The position numbers and the translations under genes are program-made. The notes beneath the pieces were generated by a model, which was not told where the DNA came from, searched no databases, and worked only from the letters and a program-made list of their open reading frames with translations. Positions 1 to 11,079 of a DNA stretch of 64,000 bases are shown in pieces. Positions within the stretch are counted from its first letter, which is position 1. Each line of letters opens with the position of its first letter. Source of the stretch: Platerodrilus igneus (lineage: Eukaryota; Arthropoda; Insecta; Coleoptera; Lycidae); assembly GCA_036346225.1 (NCBI GenBank), contig JARFIW010001110.1, forward strand, positions 868,001-932,000. Reading direction: 5' to 3'.

Positions 1-1171
1 TCTGCAGGTCGTTTCTAGCTGTTACTAGAAAAACTCCATCTAAATTGAACTGCAAACGCGGCTTCCCCGGTATAACCAAATCCAAATTCCATTTAAAATT
101 ATTTCTTCATTAATTAGATGCTTCAGACCACTTTACTTAATGCCCCGACACGAGTTGATTATAATTATAGATGATATCTCTATTAAAATGTAATTTCGGC
201 ACACTTAACCGCATATTTTATTAAGAGACTATCACCTTGTAATATCATTTAACCGATTTAGTAATACTTATAACTCGTGATACATAGTTACGTTGTTTGG
301 AACGATTGAAAACTTAAGGGCCCTCACCACGTTCTCTAAAAGCATTTATACCTTCGAATGTAACCTCTCTATACCTGCTTAACGCAAAATCCCCTGTTAA
401 CATCACACATTCTCGCAATTTTGCACTCAACTCCATTTTCAAATCCGCGAATTTTAATACCTCGTTATAAAATTTCAAGAATATCACGCTCCACTATCCT
501 CGTGCTTGTTTCAAATCAAACTAACATATCGACCAATTGTAGACCTCGTGACGCTTCACAAATCCCTTCTATCCTATTAGTCTCTCTTATTTATGCGTTT
601 TCTCTGTCCCTTTCTACCCTGGTCTGAGTTGTACAAAATCGATATTTTTGACTATCTGCTGTTTAAACACACGTGGACTTGCGAACGTGACTTTAAATAA
701 CTCCTGTTTAGTATTTCATGTTAAAACATTCAACCGTTTCCAATATACGCAGAATCTGCATGTTTATCTACTCAAATTTATTAGAACTTGACATTTAAAA
801 GTTTGCAGGTGTTCGATCATAACGAACGTTTTAAATACAATTCTCCGACCTTCGTTTCATGGTATTTCAACCCTCCTGATATATCCGTTTGTTAGCAACG
901 CGTTTCACCTCGGGTTTTTACAGGCTTTTATGCTTATTATATATCCATAATTGTTCAATTAACTCCAATTAAATTAATAAATGCATGGCATTGACTTCTG
1001 CCATTTAATTCTTTGCAAAGCTATTACATTTTTAATTATTATTTGTACAATTTGATTAATACCCGTTACTTAAAATTGAATTAATTAATATAAATTTCGC
1101 ACGTCTGTTTGTTCCTTTATACAGGGTGTTTTGAAATTGCTTCGTTTATTTTATTTTTAACCCTTTAAAAC

Positions 1172-1187
<16 letters not shown>
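1..1187 (-). mobile_element. LTR fragment, family B, minus orientation, cut by window edge
   Basis: Read on the minus strand, this stretch runs collinear with the plus-strand LTR at 60914-62240. Both begin next to a TA repeat with a TAGTGGTTTTAA-type start, share a CACCCTGTATA block shortly after, share ATTGGTCGATAT in the middle, and share a block that matches 1-130 with about 62096-62200. No coding potential is visible; the short open frame at 421-627 has no counterpart in the other copy. The LTR start is near 1187 and the rest lies outside the window. It is clearly diverged from the right-hand copy, so it is an old insertion. Confidence 0.7.

Positions 1188-1216
<29 letters not shown>
1179..1216. 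repeat. (TA)n microsatellite
   Basis: Pure alternating TA of about 38 bases, directly beside the start of the family B LTR fragment. Confidence 0.95.
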
Positions 1217-1218
<2 letters not shown>

Positions 1219-3107
1219 CTATGCTACTCTAAATTATCCTAGCCCTTACGTTGGGCGACCATCTTTATTTGCTATAATTGTAATTCTCAAACCCCTTCGT
1301 TGTGCGCCTTACTAATTTTCTACGTACTCTAAATTATTGGACCACCATTTTAATATTCACTATAAATTGTAATTATCTCCTCCTCCGGCTGTCTTCTTAA
1401 TATTGCTATCAACTTAACTGGACTTTATAAAAAACAACTTCGTCTACCAATCGCAAAGTTCGATACGTTACCGCCTTGCGTGTTATCAATTTCCTATTCA
1501 ACTTGTGGCTCCGCCTTTGTACTATTTGAATCTTATGACCTCGGCTAGCATTTATTTGAAATTATAAAATTCAGTTAATTTCTATTTTATATAATGAAAC
1601 CAATATGTTATGTACAGCTTTTGAAATTATTCGAAATACACTTTTCAATCAGTTAATTTTATAAATCTCATTTATTAACAATCATTTACTCAAAAACCCA
1701 AAGTCACCAAAAAAAAACTTATTATCTTTACCAACAAAGTGTAGAATATTCTAAACCTGTTATCATATTACTCATTCTATACGTATGCAACCTCTTTTGT
1801 TGACTTTTTCACAAGCATATCATATTTAGCAAATTCAATATTAAAAATAAAAATTCATATAGAAAAACAAAATGTCTTATAACTAAAAATCTGACCTGGT
1901 TTATTTTCACATCGACGCTTCCAATAAAAATGATCTTCCCCAATTTTTGGATTCCATTTAAATTATTGCCATTTCACTATGGACCACCATTATTAAATTA
2001 TACACCCCAATTTATCTCAATTCTTCAAACTCAGACTTTTATCATTCTTGCCCCAGACTTAGAATTGTAGTTTGTTTCACCCCTGTACTTCAAAATTGTA
2101 TTATTCTTCTTTTCCCCTGGACATCTTAATTTGTTTTACTGTATTTATCCCTGAACATCAGAATCATGGTCTATTTCCCTCAGACCTCGAAGCCCTATTA
2201 TTTTTATGTCTTAGTTTAAAATAAATTCTTTAAAAGCGTACTTACGTTTAAACGGCAATTGTAATCTTCATATTTGCACTCATTTTATTTCACTTTTATA
2301 ATTATTACGTATTACTTTGTTTAATGGCAACGCACTTCGGCCTTTGTTGATTTCAAAACTGTCTTTCTTATCAAGGTGCTCGCTAATATATTCTCGAATT
2401 CCCACTCCATCCGTGGGTATGGTCTAGAACTCGTCGTTTGTCTCTGACCAATCAAATAATTTCATTTAGAGCAGTTTCTGATGCAATGCTCCACGATTCC
2501 CCATAATCACAACCTGCCCGCAGCTGTCTTTCGTTATCAACATGCTGTATTTTGATAGATTACTTGCTTTTCCATAAACAACTGATGCAACTCGACTTTA
2601 AATTTTCATGTTTACATGCGATTCACGCAATTTTTAATCATTTTTCTTATCACCTAATGGTTAGATATTTGTACGCATTTATATTAGCTACCTGAAGCTC
2701 GATTTCTATATCCGTATTAATTTAATCGTCTGTAACTCCTTTTTTAATGCGTCTCTAATTACACTTTATCATTTATTTATGAATATACGCGTGCTTCCAG
2801 TGAAAAATATCACTACTTGCTTTACTTAAATTAACTAAACTTTATCTACAGGGTATTTAATATTTACTATCTACTTAATGCATGTATTTCTCATTCCTAC
2901 GCCAACTATGCGTCTTCCTATGTTTACCTGCGTCGCTTAAAACTATTTTTACTTTATATACAGGGTGTTGACTGCTAACTATCTACAAACTATCTCTATT
3001 TTTTAATTTTTCACTAAATAAGTGCAGTTTTCTGCTGAATATGCTACTTTCTCTTTTCTAAATGAGCTTTCCTATAAAGTACACCTATAAACAACCTCTT
3101 ATCACAG

Positions 3108-3110
<3 letters not shown>
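1217..3110 (-). mobile_element. LTR-like debris with two primer-binding-site-like motifs
   Basis: No gene is visible here. On the minus strand, GGTCGCCCAACGTAAGGGC lies at about 1236-1254 and a related GGCGCACAACGAAGGGG lies near 1292-1308. Both resemble the tRNA-Lys primer-binding site seen intact at 53590. To their right is about 1.75 kb that would fit a minus-oriented LTR starting near 3108 with TGTGATAAG on the minus strand. It carries a CACCCTGTATA block near 2960, like the other LTRs in the window. I see no internal coding region, so this is a remnant. The boundaries are estimates. Confidence 0.4.

Positions 3111-3138
<28 letters not shown>
3109..3138. repeat. (TA)n microsatellite
   Basis: Alternating TA tract of about 30 bases left of the foldback element. 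Confidence 0.95.
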
Positions 3139-3142
<4 letters not shown>

Positions 3143-3188
3143 TTATAAGTAGTTTTTTTACACAAGGTAAGTTGATAAATACGTACGT

Positions 3189-3414
3189 ATTGAAATTAAT
3201 AAGATGAAATAATTATTAGACTTTTTATAAAGCTCAAATGATCATTTCAATGAGCTAGCAATTGAAAGAAGGAAAATATAAGGCAAAACTGAGATGCAGG
3301 TTCAAATCCTGTCCAAGGCCTTATATTTTCCTTCTTTCAATTGCTAGCTCGATTTGAAATGATCATTTGGGCTTTACTTAAAAAGTCTAAGTTATTATTT
3401 CATCTTATTAATTT

Positions 3415-3419
<5 letters not shown>
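3189..3419. repeat. Foldback element with a tRNA T-arm in its loop
   Basis: Two arms of about 96-102 bases (3189-3284 and 3318-3419) are inverted copies of each other with only a handful of differences. The 33-base centre carries GCAGGTTCAAATCCTGT at 3296-3312, which forms a five-pair stem around the seven-base TTCAAAT loop of a tRNA T-arm and also matches an RNA polymerase III B box. There is no matching D-arm or acceptor 5' strand, so it is not a whole tRNA gene. TA repeats flank it on both sides. It may be a small foldback or snap-back element built around a tRNA-derived core. Confidence 0.75.

Positions 3420-3455
<36 letters not shown>
3417..3455. repeat. (TA)n microsatellite
   Basis: Alternating TA tract of about 39 bases on the right side of the foldback element. 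Confidence 0.95.
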
Positions 3456-3459
<4 letters not shown>

Positions 3460-3486
3460 GTGGTATGAAATTTTACGACTGCGTCA

Positions 3487-3684
3487 GTGTTGACAAAGTA
3501 CGGAAAGAAATTGTTGGCTGAGTTACAAGACGATACTGTGTTTTTACTTGCGCGCTATTCACACATATTCACAGATTCCGAAATTCTCGAGTGCAATCAA
3601 AAGAGCAGCAATTATCTACATCGACGTTTTGCGCTTCCAATACGAGGAATTACAAACAACTTTGGTAACATAGAACTAGTGTAG
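3487..3684 (+). CDS. Short open frame, unrecognised, beside an integrase remnant
   Basis: A 65-codon open frame beginning with GTG rather than ATG and ending in TAG. I do not recognise the product. The composition looks protein-like (mixed charged and hydrophobic residues, no low complexity), and an AATAAA sits about 30 bases after the stop. It converges on the Polinton-type integrase remnant at 3866-4105, so it may be the end of another gene of that dead element. It could also be chance. Confidence 0.25.
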   Translation: MLTKYGKKLLAELQDDTVFLLARYSHIFTDSEILECNQKSSNYLHRRFALPIRGITNNFGNIELV

Positions 3685-3865
3685 TACATAAAATGTGATT
3701 TGTGTGTGGATATAATAAAGCATGTAATAGTAAAAAATCGTTTTATTGATACATTACATATGATATTAAACAAACACGTAACAGCAGATCTACAAAATAT
3801 TATTTTTACCAATCCAAGAATTATGACTAGAGTCTAAACCTAGCCTTTTGACATACACTTGAATT

Positions 3866-4105
3866 TAAGCACTCTTTAATACTCTTTCTACTAAATATAC
3901 ATCCGGATGGTGAGATCGTTGAAGTTCTTCCGCATAGATGATGCCTAATATTGCTTGTCCTCGACTATCGCGTAAATGATATGTTAAGGAGTTTGTCCAA
4001 TGCATTTTTACAGCTGTGAAAATTTTATTAAACGAATTTGGTGTAATCCTCTATGCTTACTAATGCGAACTTGTTCACCAACAGAAAATATTTGACCCTT
4101 TACGT
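3866..4105 (-). pseudogene. Polinton-type integrase, C-terminal remnant
   Basis: On the minus strand the translation resembles, residue for residue, the C-terminal part of the integrase at 37205-38154. It has a GEQVRISK segment corresponding to REIVRISK, then a YHLRDSRGQAILG segment corresponding to YLLQDLEGQPILG, then YLVERVLK, the opening of a chromodomain, corresponding to YLVEKVLR. One frameshift separates the first segment from the rest, and a TAA ends the frame inside the chromodomain. The catalytic core is absent. The divergence is high, so this comes from a Polinton family distinct from the nested pair at 23-47 kb and marks an older invasion of the locus. Confidence 0.7.
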
Positions 4106-4249
4106 TTACTGTTTTGATCGTGCGGTAATTGGACAACTATTGATTTGGCAAGTGCCTAAATGGTGGGGGATATTGGTAACCATCGAGTTGCTTAACCCCT
4201 TTCATTGAATATCGGTAAAATAGGGTATATTTTAGGAAATCACTAGAAC

Positions 4250-4805
4250 AGTAAAGGTGCCAAACTTATTAAAAAGGGGATAAGCACAAGGTCTTGCTAT
4301 ATTTAACAAGAACAGCTGTCATGTTCGGAGACAACTAACATAGAATCAAGAAAAGCATTGCTGAAAGTATGTGCGTGAAGCACAGCACTGTACAGCTGTG
4401 AAACGTGGGCAGAAGGAGAATAGGACAGGAAAGAGATAGAAGCATTTGAAATATGGTACTACAGATGTAAATGAAGATATTACAGACTGACAAAGATGTA
4501 AACAAAAGATGTACTACAAATGGTAGGGGAAGAAAAAAATATGTGAGAAATAGTCAAAAGTAGGAGACATATGATGATAAGACACATGCTAAGGCTTGAG
4601 GGACTAGCGCGAGATATAGTAGAAGCAGAGAAAGGGAAAGAAAGAGGTACAAATGAACCTAGATTAAACTATTACACATGATAGTGAAAGATGTAGGCTG
4701 TGGAAGTTTCAGAAAAATGTGTAGGTTAGCGCAGAATAGAAAACAATGGTAGTACACGTCTAACCAGTTCTAAGACTGAAGACTTGATGTTGATAATGAC
4801 GATGA
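4250..4805 (+). mobile_element. Degenerate LINE 3' fragment
   Basis: The DNA is a worn copy of 10400-10920. Shared pieces include the stretch encoding STALYGCE-like and AFEMWCYRR-like residues, the GTAGGGGAAGAAA block and the RRDRMIGH-like block. Many stops and frameshifts are present. A preceding segment at 4150-4250 resembles 11080-11130 and 11400-11480, so these 3' fragments share a common flanking repeat. It is C-terminal reverse transcriptase sequence only, dead on arrival or decayed. Confidence 0.7.
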
Positions 4806-4984
4806 TGATGAGTATTTTCTACGCATAGTGAGTATTCGATCATTAACCTTACTTTAATCGGTACATATACTAACTATGATAGTAGATTTTATAATGATTT
4901 CAAGTTATACCAGTGAATTGCTCAAAATAATATAATTTTAGAATTTTGTGCGGAATATATAATATATAATTGGTTGTGTTTCAG

Positions 4985-5143
4985 GTTGAGGACATAGCAT
5001 TTGGACTATACGACTCAAACTGGTATGATAAATACTTCCCTAAGCTCAGAACTCCAGCGAAGTTGGTTCTTCAACGAGCCAATAAAAAAGTAGTGTTCAG
5101 AGCTGGCGGATTGTTTGAAATTAATTCAAGGTCTCTATTGACT
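4985..5143 (+). CDS. Odorant receptor (7tm_6) gene A, penultimate coding exon
   Basis: A 53-codon exon starting after TTTCAG (acceptor at 4984) and ending before GTAAGT (donor at 5144-5149), both phase 0. The translation has the pattern of the C-terminal third of insect odorant receptors: an LYDSNWYD segment equivalent to the conserved Y-x(3)-W before the last membrane span, basic residues, then the small hydrophobic FRAGGLFEIN segment typical of the sixth/seventh transmembrane junction. Such receptors are membrane ligand-gated cation channels working with the Orco co-receptor in olfactory neurons. The next exon in phase is at 12565. Upstream exons are not recognisable in the window. The frame runs past the donor for 24 more codons, but the splice sites argue for the exon end given. 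Confidence 0.8.
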
Positions 5144-5182
5144 GTAAGTACTAGAAGTGAAATATGTGAACTTCTGTTTTAT

Positions 5183-5350
5183 ACTCATCATCATTTTGTT
5201 TACGACCTTACTTAAGGTCGGTTTGACGCAGCTCTAACTTCCTTTCTATTGTGTGCTAATCTAAAAAGCTCTACATACCCTTCACAACCTAAATTTCTAA
5301 TAATTTGACTAATATAGTTTGATCTAGGTCTTCCTATATCCTTCTATCTT
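5183..5350 (-). mobile_element. LINE 3' end fragment
   Basis: Nearly the same as the left end of the larger minus-strand LINE copy (about 5700-5840): both carry the ACTTACTTAA-GGTCGGTTTGACGCAG stretch followed by sequence encoding the last residues of the reverse transcriptase. It lies just downstream of the receptor exon, inside the intron of gene A. Confidence 0.7.
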
Positions 5351-5483
5351 TTTCTATCCAGCTGGCTCTACATAGATATTAGCAACCTGATGGTTGTTAA
5401 AGAACTCTAACATGTTTACATGATTACCATTTATAGGAAAATGAAATATAACCTGGTTATCCGCTTCTAAAAGGAAAAGTGTT

Positions 5484-5669
5484 AAATTATATGTTATGGT
5501 AAGGCTTAAGCAACGAATCGCTGCCAACATGCCAGACCGCTACCTAATTGTGAGTTATGTCATGATGACGTTTATTAAATTATCTGTTATGGTAAGGCTT
5601 AAGCAAAGAAACGCTACCAACATGCCAGACCGCTAACTAATTGTGAGTTATGTCCTGGTGACATTTAGT
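5484..5669 (+). repeat. Two-copy tandem repeat, 93-bp period
   Basis: Units 5484-5576 and 5577-5669 both read from AAATTAT through GTTATGGTAAGGC and ACATGCCAGACCGCTA to TGAGTTATGT, with roughly a dozen or fewer differences between them. No coding content. It lies between two LINE fragments. Confidence 0.9.
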
Positions 5670-5689
5670 TAACTGATTTTTATTATTTT

Positions 5690-7090
5690 TTTGTTTTGTT
5701 TTCGAACTTACTTAAAGTCGGTTTGACGCAGCTCTAAATTCTTTTCTATTCTGAGCTAGTCTAAAAAGGTCCACATACCCTTCACAACCTAAATCTCTAA
5801 TAATTTGACTAATATAGCTTTGTCTAGGCCTTCCTACTCTATTTTTATTTGGTAGTCTATAATCTAAGACTTTACTAAATAGTCCTTCATGTCTTAACTG
5901 GTGCCCTATCATTCTATCTCTCCTGACCTTCAATTGTTTCCACATACAGGGTTCCTCACCTATCCTTCTATAAACTTCCTCGTTTATTACTCTATCTGTC
6001 CAAGTAATCTTCAACATTCTCCTATAACACCAAGTTTTAAAAGCTTCTATCTTTTTCTTATCTACTTCTTTAATTGTCCAAGTCTCACTACCGTATAGTA
6101 GAACGCTCCATACGTACGACTTTAAGAGACTTTTTCTATTATCTAAACTAATACTATTAGCTATTAGTAAGTTTTTTTTAAAAACATTTTTCTAGCTTGA
6201 GCTATTCTAGCTACTATATCCCTTCTGCTACGTCCATCCTTTGTAATTATACTACCTAAATAGCAAAATTCATCTACCTCCTCTAACTCGGTATTACCTA
6301 TTTTTAATTTTGGTTTAGAACTAGGCTGTAACTCACTTGTCATTATCTTTGTCTTTACTGAGTTAATTATCATACTATAGTTACTCCGTAGTATCTCATC
6401 TAAAATATTTAAAAACTCTCCTAACTCTTTTCTAGACTCTGCTATAATGGCTATATCATCTGCAGAACGTAACATGTTTATTTTCTGTCCCTGTACACTA
6501 ATACCTATCTCTTTTCTCTCTCTAGCTAAGTTTAAAGTTTCCTCAATATAAACATTAAAAATCAAGGGTGACAGTATACAACCCTGTCTAACACCATTTC
6601 TAATCTTAGCTTCCTTTTCTATTTCATCCAATCTAATTACTACGCTTTGGTTTTTATATAGACTGTAAATAATTTTTCTATCCCTATGAGAGATTCCTAT
6701 TTTTTGCAAAACCCTGAACATAACAATCCAATTAACCCTATCAAATGCTTTTTCTAAATCTACAAACGCGAAATGAGTCTTTTATTTTTTGTAACCTTTT
6801 TCGATAATTAGCCTAATCATTAGTATCGGTTCTCTAGTCCCTCTGTCTTTACGAAAACCATATTGGTCTTCGCCTAAATAATTCTCAGTCAAAGCTTCTA
6901 CTCTATTTTTAATTATTATTGTTAGTATTTTGTAAGCATGCGAAGTTAAACTAACCGTTCTAAAATTCTCACACCTATCAGCTCCTAACTTTTTTGGGAT
7001 TGGGATAATGATATTTTTTTCGAAATCTATTGGAACCTCACCTGTGTCATATATTACTTTTACTAGTTGTTTTATACTAACTACTCACTT
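5690..7090 (-). pseudogene. LINE (non-LTR) reverse transcriptase, 3' half, broken
   Basis: On the minus strand this reads, in order: a palm segment with FVDLEKAFDRVNW (about 6720-6780), the GVRQGCILSPLIFNVYIE motif, the catalytic box written as SADD (6450-6475) where YADD or FADD is usual, the CYLGSIIT thumb-region motif, then after a frameshift a C-terminal piece with ITWTDRVINEEV, RRDRMIGH and GRPRQSY. An in-frame stop lies just upstream of the palm. The endonuclease domain is missing, so this is a 5'-truncated copy of about 1.4 kb, the usual outcome of target-primed reverse transcription. The family looks like the arthropod elements often annotated as endonuclease-reverse transcriptase. 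I cannot assign the clade with certainty. Confidence 0.85.
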
Positions 7091-9159
7091 TAAAACAAAA
7101 CCTACTCTCATTTTGATTAGCATTATTAGTCGAGATCAATCGACGTATCGATGTGTTTAGTTACACTAACAATCAATGTGTGAAAAAATTAATTTAAACT
7201 TAAATTTTCATTTAACCAAATATGCACTTATGGTCCCTAAAACTTGTCCGTTGTGTTTTAATAATTAATCGCAAGGTAAATAGAATACTGAAACACTTTA
7301 GGTACTTTTTTGTACCTCGGTTTTCGATCCCCTTGTAATGAAGGGAAATCGTGAGTTTTTCGGCTAAGCTAGGGGTTTAATGCTCGAGTAGAGCTTATGA
7401 GGAATGGCCGTGGGTTTTATAACAACAATGTTTAGAACTGACTCATTACTACAACAACTAAGGGGTGCAAGGGAGCGCCATCAACTCCTACGTTTAATAA
7501 AGCAAGGGGTACCCTAAGGGAGAACTTGGAAATACTCAGGGTGAATTATCGCTTTTATTGCCAGAACGCAGGAGCTGAAAGAAAACAATGTTAATCGAAC
7601 AAATGAAGGACACAAGAGATGCACTCTTGCTACCTTATACAGTAAACAGAAAAAGAGTTACTATTAATTTCTGAAATCTAAACATAAATATCAAAAAGGA
7701 ATTTAAATATCAAGCTTTATAGGAACGCTGTTTCAGTACTTCATAAGTGAGTCACAGCCAATAACCTTACTCTTCATAAAAGAAGATCTATACTTTTTTA
7801 GCTTATTTTCCATACATTTGGACGCACTTGTCCAAAATAAAAGTGGTTTCGCTAACTCAAATGATTGTTCTTTAATTGAAGTTATCTTGGTTTGTTCAAA
7901 AATTCACATACAAAGATGTATTATAATGATGTGGTCTAATCTTTTAGACCTCAACACCTAAATATAAAAATATTTAATAATGTCAATAATGATCTTGACA
8001 TAACCTCAAAGTTTTTACCCAAAATGCACAGATCTGTTTACTTTGGTTTACAATTATTTATTGTGAAGTCAGTGCAAAATAAAAATTATTTTCATGATTA
8101 ATTTTTAATATTACTTGACTTGAATAAACACGCCCATTTTAAGTTTACTTAGTGAACTTAATGACCCTAAGAAATAGAGTAGCGACTATTAAACACAAGC
8201 AATAATTTAGGTAATATACTATATAGTAAAATTGTCTCAATTTTTCTTAATGCAAATTTAAATCCAAGGTTACCATTTTAAATTCAAACATTTGCTTCGT
8301 AGACACGTCATTTGGAAACAGTTGTTGACAGGCCATATCCTTAAGCTAATCGCTTACCTTGCTCTTTGATAGTACATGGAAACATCATTACAAACAATAG
8401 ATTACTGATACCACATGTTCCAGTTCGATTCCAAAACAAACAACTTGCGTCACTGGGTTTTCCACACAGCATCCCACGAATGTGTAAATATTCTTACAGA
8501 AAATTTCTTCGCTAAATTTAAAGTCGAGCTTCTTTAAGAGAACTATTGAAGGAATCCATTAAACTGAACTACATTTCCATCAACTGATAGCGTGATCCGT
8601 CGACGCAAACGAATTAAAGTAAATTTATCTATAAAAATGGATTATTCAACCAAGTTATAAAGTGAGCTATTAAATTGACATCTTTAAGTTTCCTTGCTAA
8701 TTGAAAGTGAGCTAATATAGTGAGATATTAAAGTGAGGTATTAATCATGATGTAAAATTATGACATAATAAAGTGAAATATTAAATATGAGATATTACAT
8801 CATAATAATGTGAGCGCGTTAACAGAAACAAAGAAAACTCAAGTGTTTTTAGCACTAGGAAGCACTGCCACGTTTTTGGCTACCCTTAAATCGCTGGCTC
8901 GGACCCTTGTAAAGCCCATGTTGTTGCTAAAGGCTGAGAGCGACTGGTATTCGTTCAACAAAATTAACTCGACGAATAAAAGTCGTCTGTCATCGAAAGT
9001 ACTGTTCAAACAACAATCGTTTGAAGAATGTGTCTATAATATCTTTCTTGAATATTACACGACTCGTGATTGTGCAATACGAAACATCTCTGAATAATCA
9101 CTAATATTGTGAAATTAATTATCTGTCTGAATAGACGTTGCAGTGTATAAAATAACTAA
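7091..9159. other. No gene seen; LTR-like stretch at 7290-7560
   Basis: About 2 kb inside the intron of receptor gene A without a supportable gene. The stretch 7290-7560 (GGCTAAGC, then a run rich in GAG/CTC, then GTGGGTTTT) resembles 23640-23790 in the insertion that splits the Polinton terminal repeat, so it may be the same kind of LTR. Between 8650 and 8810 there is a degenerate AT-rich array of GTGAGATATTAA-like units. The open frame at 8810-9097 starts with GTG and matches nothing I know. Confidence 0.5.
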
Positions 9160-10010
9160 ACAATATTTGCTTTTATAGGCGTCAAAAAAAATGTTACAAT
9201 ACTACAATTTGATTTCATATCGATATCGTTTCGGTACGAGAAAAATGAATGTAGATTTGTGTAAAAAAGATGGAGTTGGTTGGGCACAGTTAGTGTACTC
9301 CTTAATCTACATTTTCGACCAATCACTAGAAGAAAAGAAGAATATTTTTAAAGGATATTTATTTAAAAAGAAAGGAACAGGGACTTTATGACAATTTTGT
9401 ACAGAAAATGCGGTTTGGTGATCCTCTGTTATTTTTTAATTTTACTAGAATGAGTGTACAGTTATTGATTTTCTTCTGCCACTTGCTGGACGCAGTTTAG
9501 TAAAATATACAGCTCAAGAGCAAAATTATCATCACAAAGAATAAATGTAACAAGCAGAGGGTGAGTTTTGTAGAAGACTACTATAAGCTTTAGCTACTAC
9601 TAAATTGCCTCGTTGCAATTGATGGTAAACACATGGAAATACAATTCTCACTACAAATTCATTTGCTGAAACCCACTTAGAAAGATGCCAGAAGATGAGT
9701 CAATATCCAAGAACCGGTAGGTACCAATAAGTAATCGTATGTCTGTCATTTACTCTGTATATTCAAGTTTGCCACGTGTCCGCAAAAGTATTAAAAAACA
9801 AAATTGCGATTATGGTTGCAAGATTCAAGATTTTCCACTGTGTCAGAAATACTACTTCCGAGAGAGTTGATGAAATTATAAAGGCCATTACATGCTTGCA
9901 TAATTATATTAAATCTCCAGCTGTTGATGCAAGCATTGCCCTGATAATTTTGTTGACCCTGACTTAGGTGAGAGAACTGTTTTTGGAAAAAGGAAAAGGA
10001 AGCGCTAGCC
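9160..10010 (+). pseudogene. PIF/Harbinger-type transposase remnant
   Basis: Several frames together show the marks of a DDE_Tnp_4 transposase. Near 9410-9530 there is an F-F-N-F-T-R-M-S-V-like helix segment. At about 9610-9650 a CLVAIDGKHMEIQ segment gives the first catalytic aspartate. Near 9815-9910 a KIFHC...ERVDEIIKAITCLHNYIK segment matches the conserved C-terminal helix ending in LHN. Multiple frameshifts and stops break it, and most of the core between the motifs is lost. The enzyme family cuts and pastes DNA with 3-bp target duplications; I could not find terminal inverted repeats. It lies in the intron of receptor gene A. Confidence 0.65.
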
Positions 10011-10399
10011 AATAGTGCATTGCAGCGTGTTCAACTATTTGTTTTGGGAATAGTAGCTCGGGATGTTAAGAACTATATTAAACAAATTTTAAATGTCGCA
10101 GAAGTCGATTGTTATCTTTAGCGATTGGATTATGTTAACAAAGCAAATTGAAAACTATTATGTAAAGTGTATAATTTATTTTCTAAACATGTATACTTAC
10201 ATTCAAAATTATGTAATTATAAATAAGAATTACAATAATTTCAAGTGTTTTACGTTTTAGTGATCAAGTGTTAATAAGATTACAACAATCATAAGTCTCA
10301 CTTCTTTCGCGTAGCTTAGATATTGGACAAAAAATTTTTCTTCAAATTCCCGTAGTTCTTAGTAATCTTCCTCTGCACTTGTGTCTTCAGAAATATTTT

Positions 10400-10920
10400 C
10401 TCTATTAACAAAGATTGGCGCAAGGTCGTGCTACATTTAACAAAAAAAAGCAACTACTGTGCTCAAAGCCCACAAACATAGAAACATGGAAAAGATTGCT
10501 TAAAACATATGTGTGGAGCACAGCACTGTACGGCTGTGAAGCCTGGACAGTAGGAAAAGCGGACAAGAAAAAGGTTGAAGCCTTTGAAATGTGGTGCTAC
10601 AGACGTATGATGAAGATATTATGGACAGACAAAGTTAAGAACGAAGAGGTACTAAAAATGGTAGGGGAAGAAAGAAATATGCGGAAAACGGTAAAAAATA
10701 GAAGAGATAGGATGATAGGCCACATATTACGGCATGAGGGAATAATGCGGAATATATTAGAAGCAGAGATAGGAAAAAAGAGAAGAGGCAGACCTAGGTT
10801 AGACTACTGCACGAAGATAGTAAAAGATGTAGGCTGCAGGAATTTCAAGGAGATGTGTAGGCTAGACCAAAATGGAAATCAATGGAGGTACGCATCCAAC
10901 TAATCCCAAGATGGATAAAC
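10400..10920 (+). pseudogene. LINE reverse transcriptase C-terminal fragment
   Basis: A single open frame of 162 codons (10415-10903, starting with an alternative codon) encodes the C-terminal end of the same LINE family as 5690-7090. Recognisable pieces are WSTALYGCEAWT, AFEMWCYRRMMKILWTD, NRRDRMIGHILRHEG and RGRPRLDY. It is 5'-truncated; the RT palm is missing. It is the best preserved copy in the window and lets the worn copies at 4250-4805 and 11490-11975 be recognised. It sits in the intron of receptor gene A. Confidence 0.85.
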
Positions 10921-11079
10921 TAATGACGAAAAACTAACTGTGCTTAAACGTGATGATTATTATACGTAACTACAAGAATTGGTTGGGCAATATTCTCGAA
11001 TAATGTTAAGTGTGTGAAAGGATTTACTGGAAAACCATTTTTTGGGACAATGTCTAAGTGTTGGGGTATCTTGGTAGCC

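Noticed and set aside
8810..9097. Hypothetical 95-codon gene
   Set aside because: Starts with GTG, no family pattern, no splice or promoter context, flanked by degenerate AT repeats.
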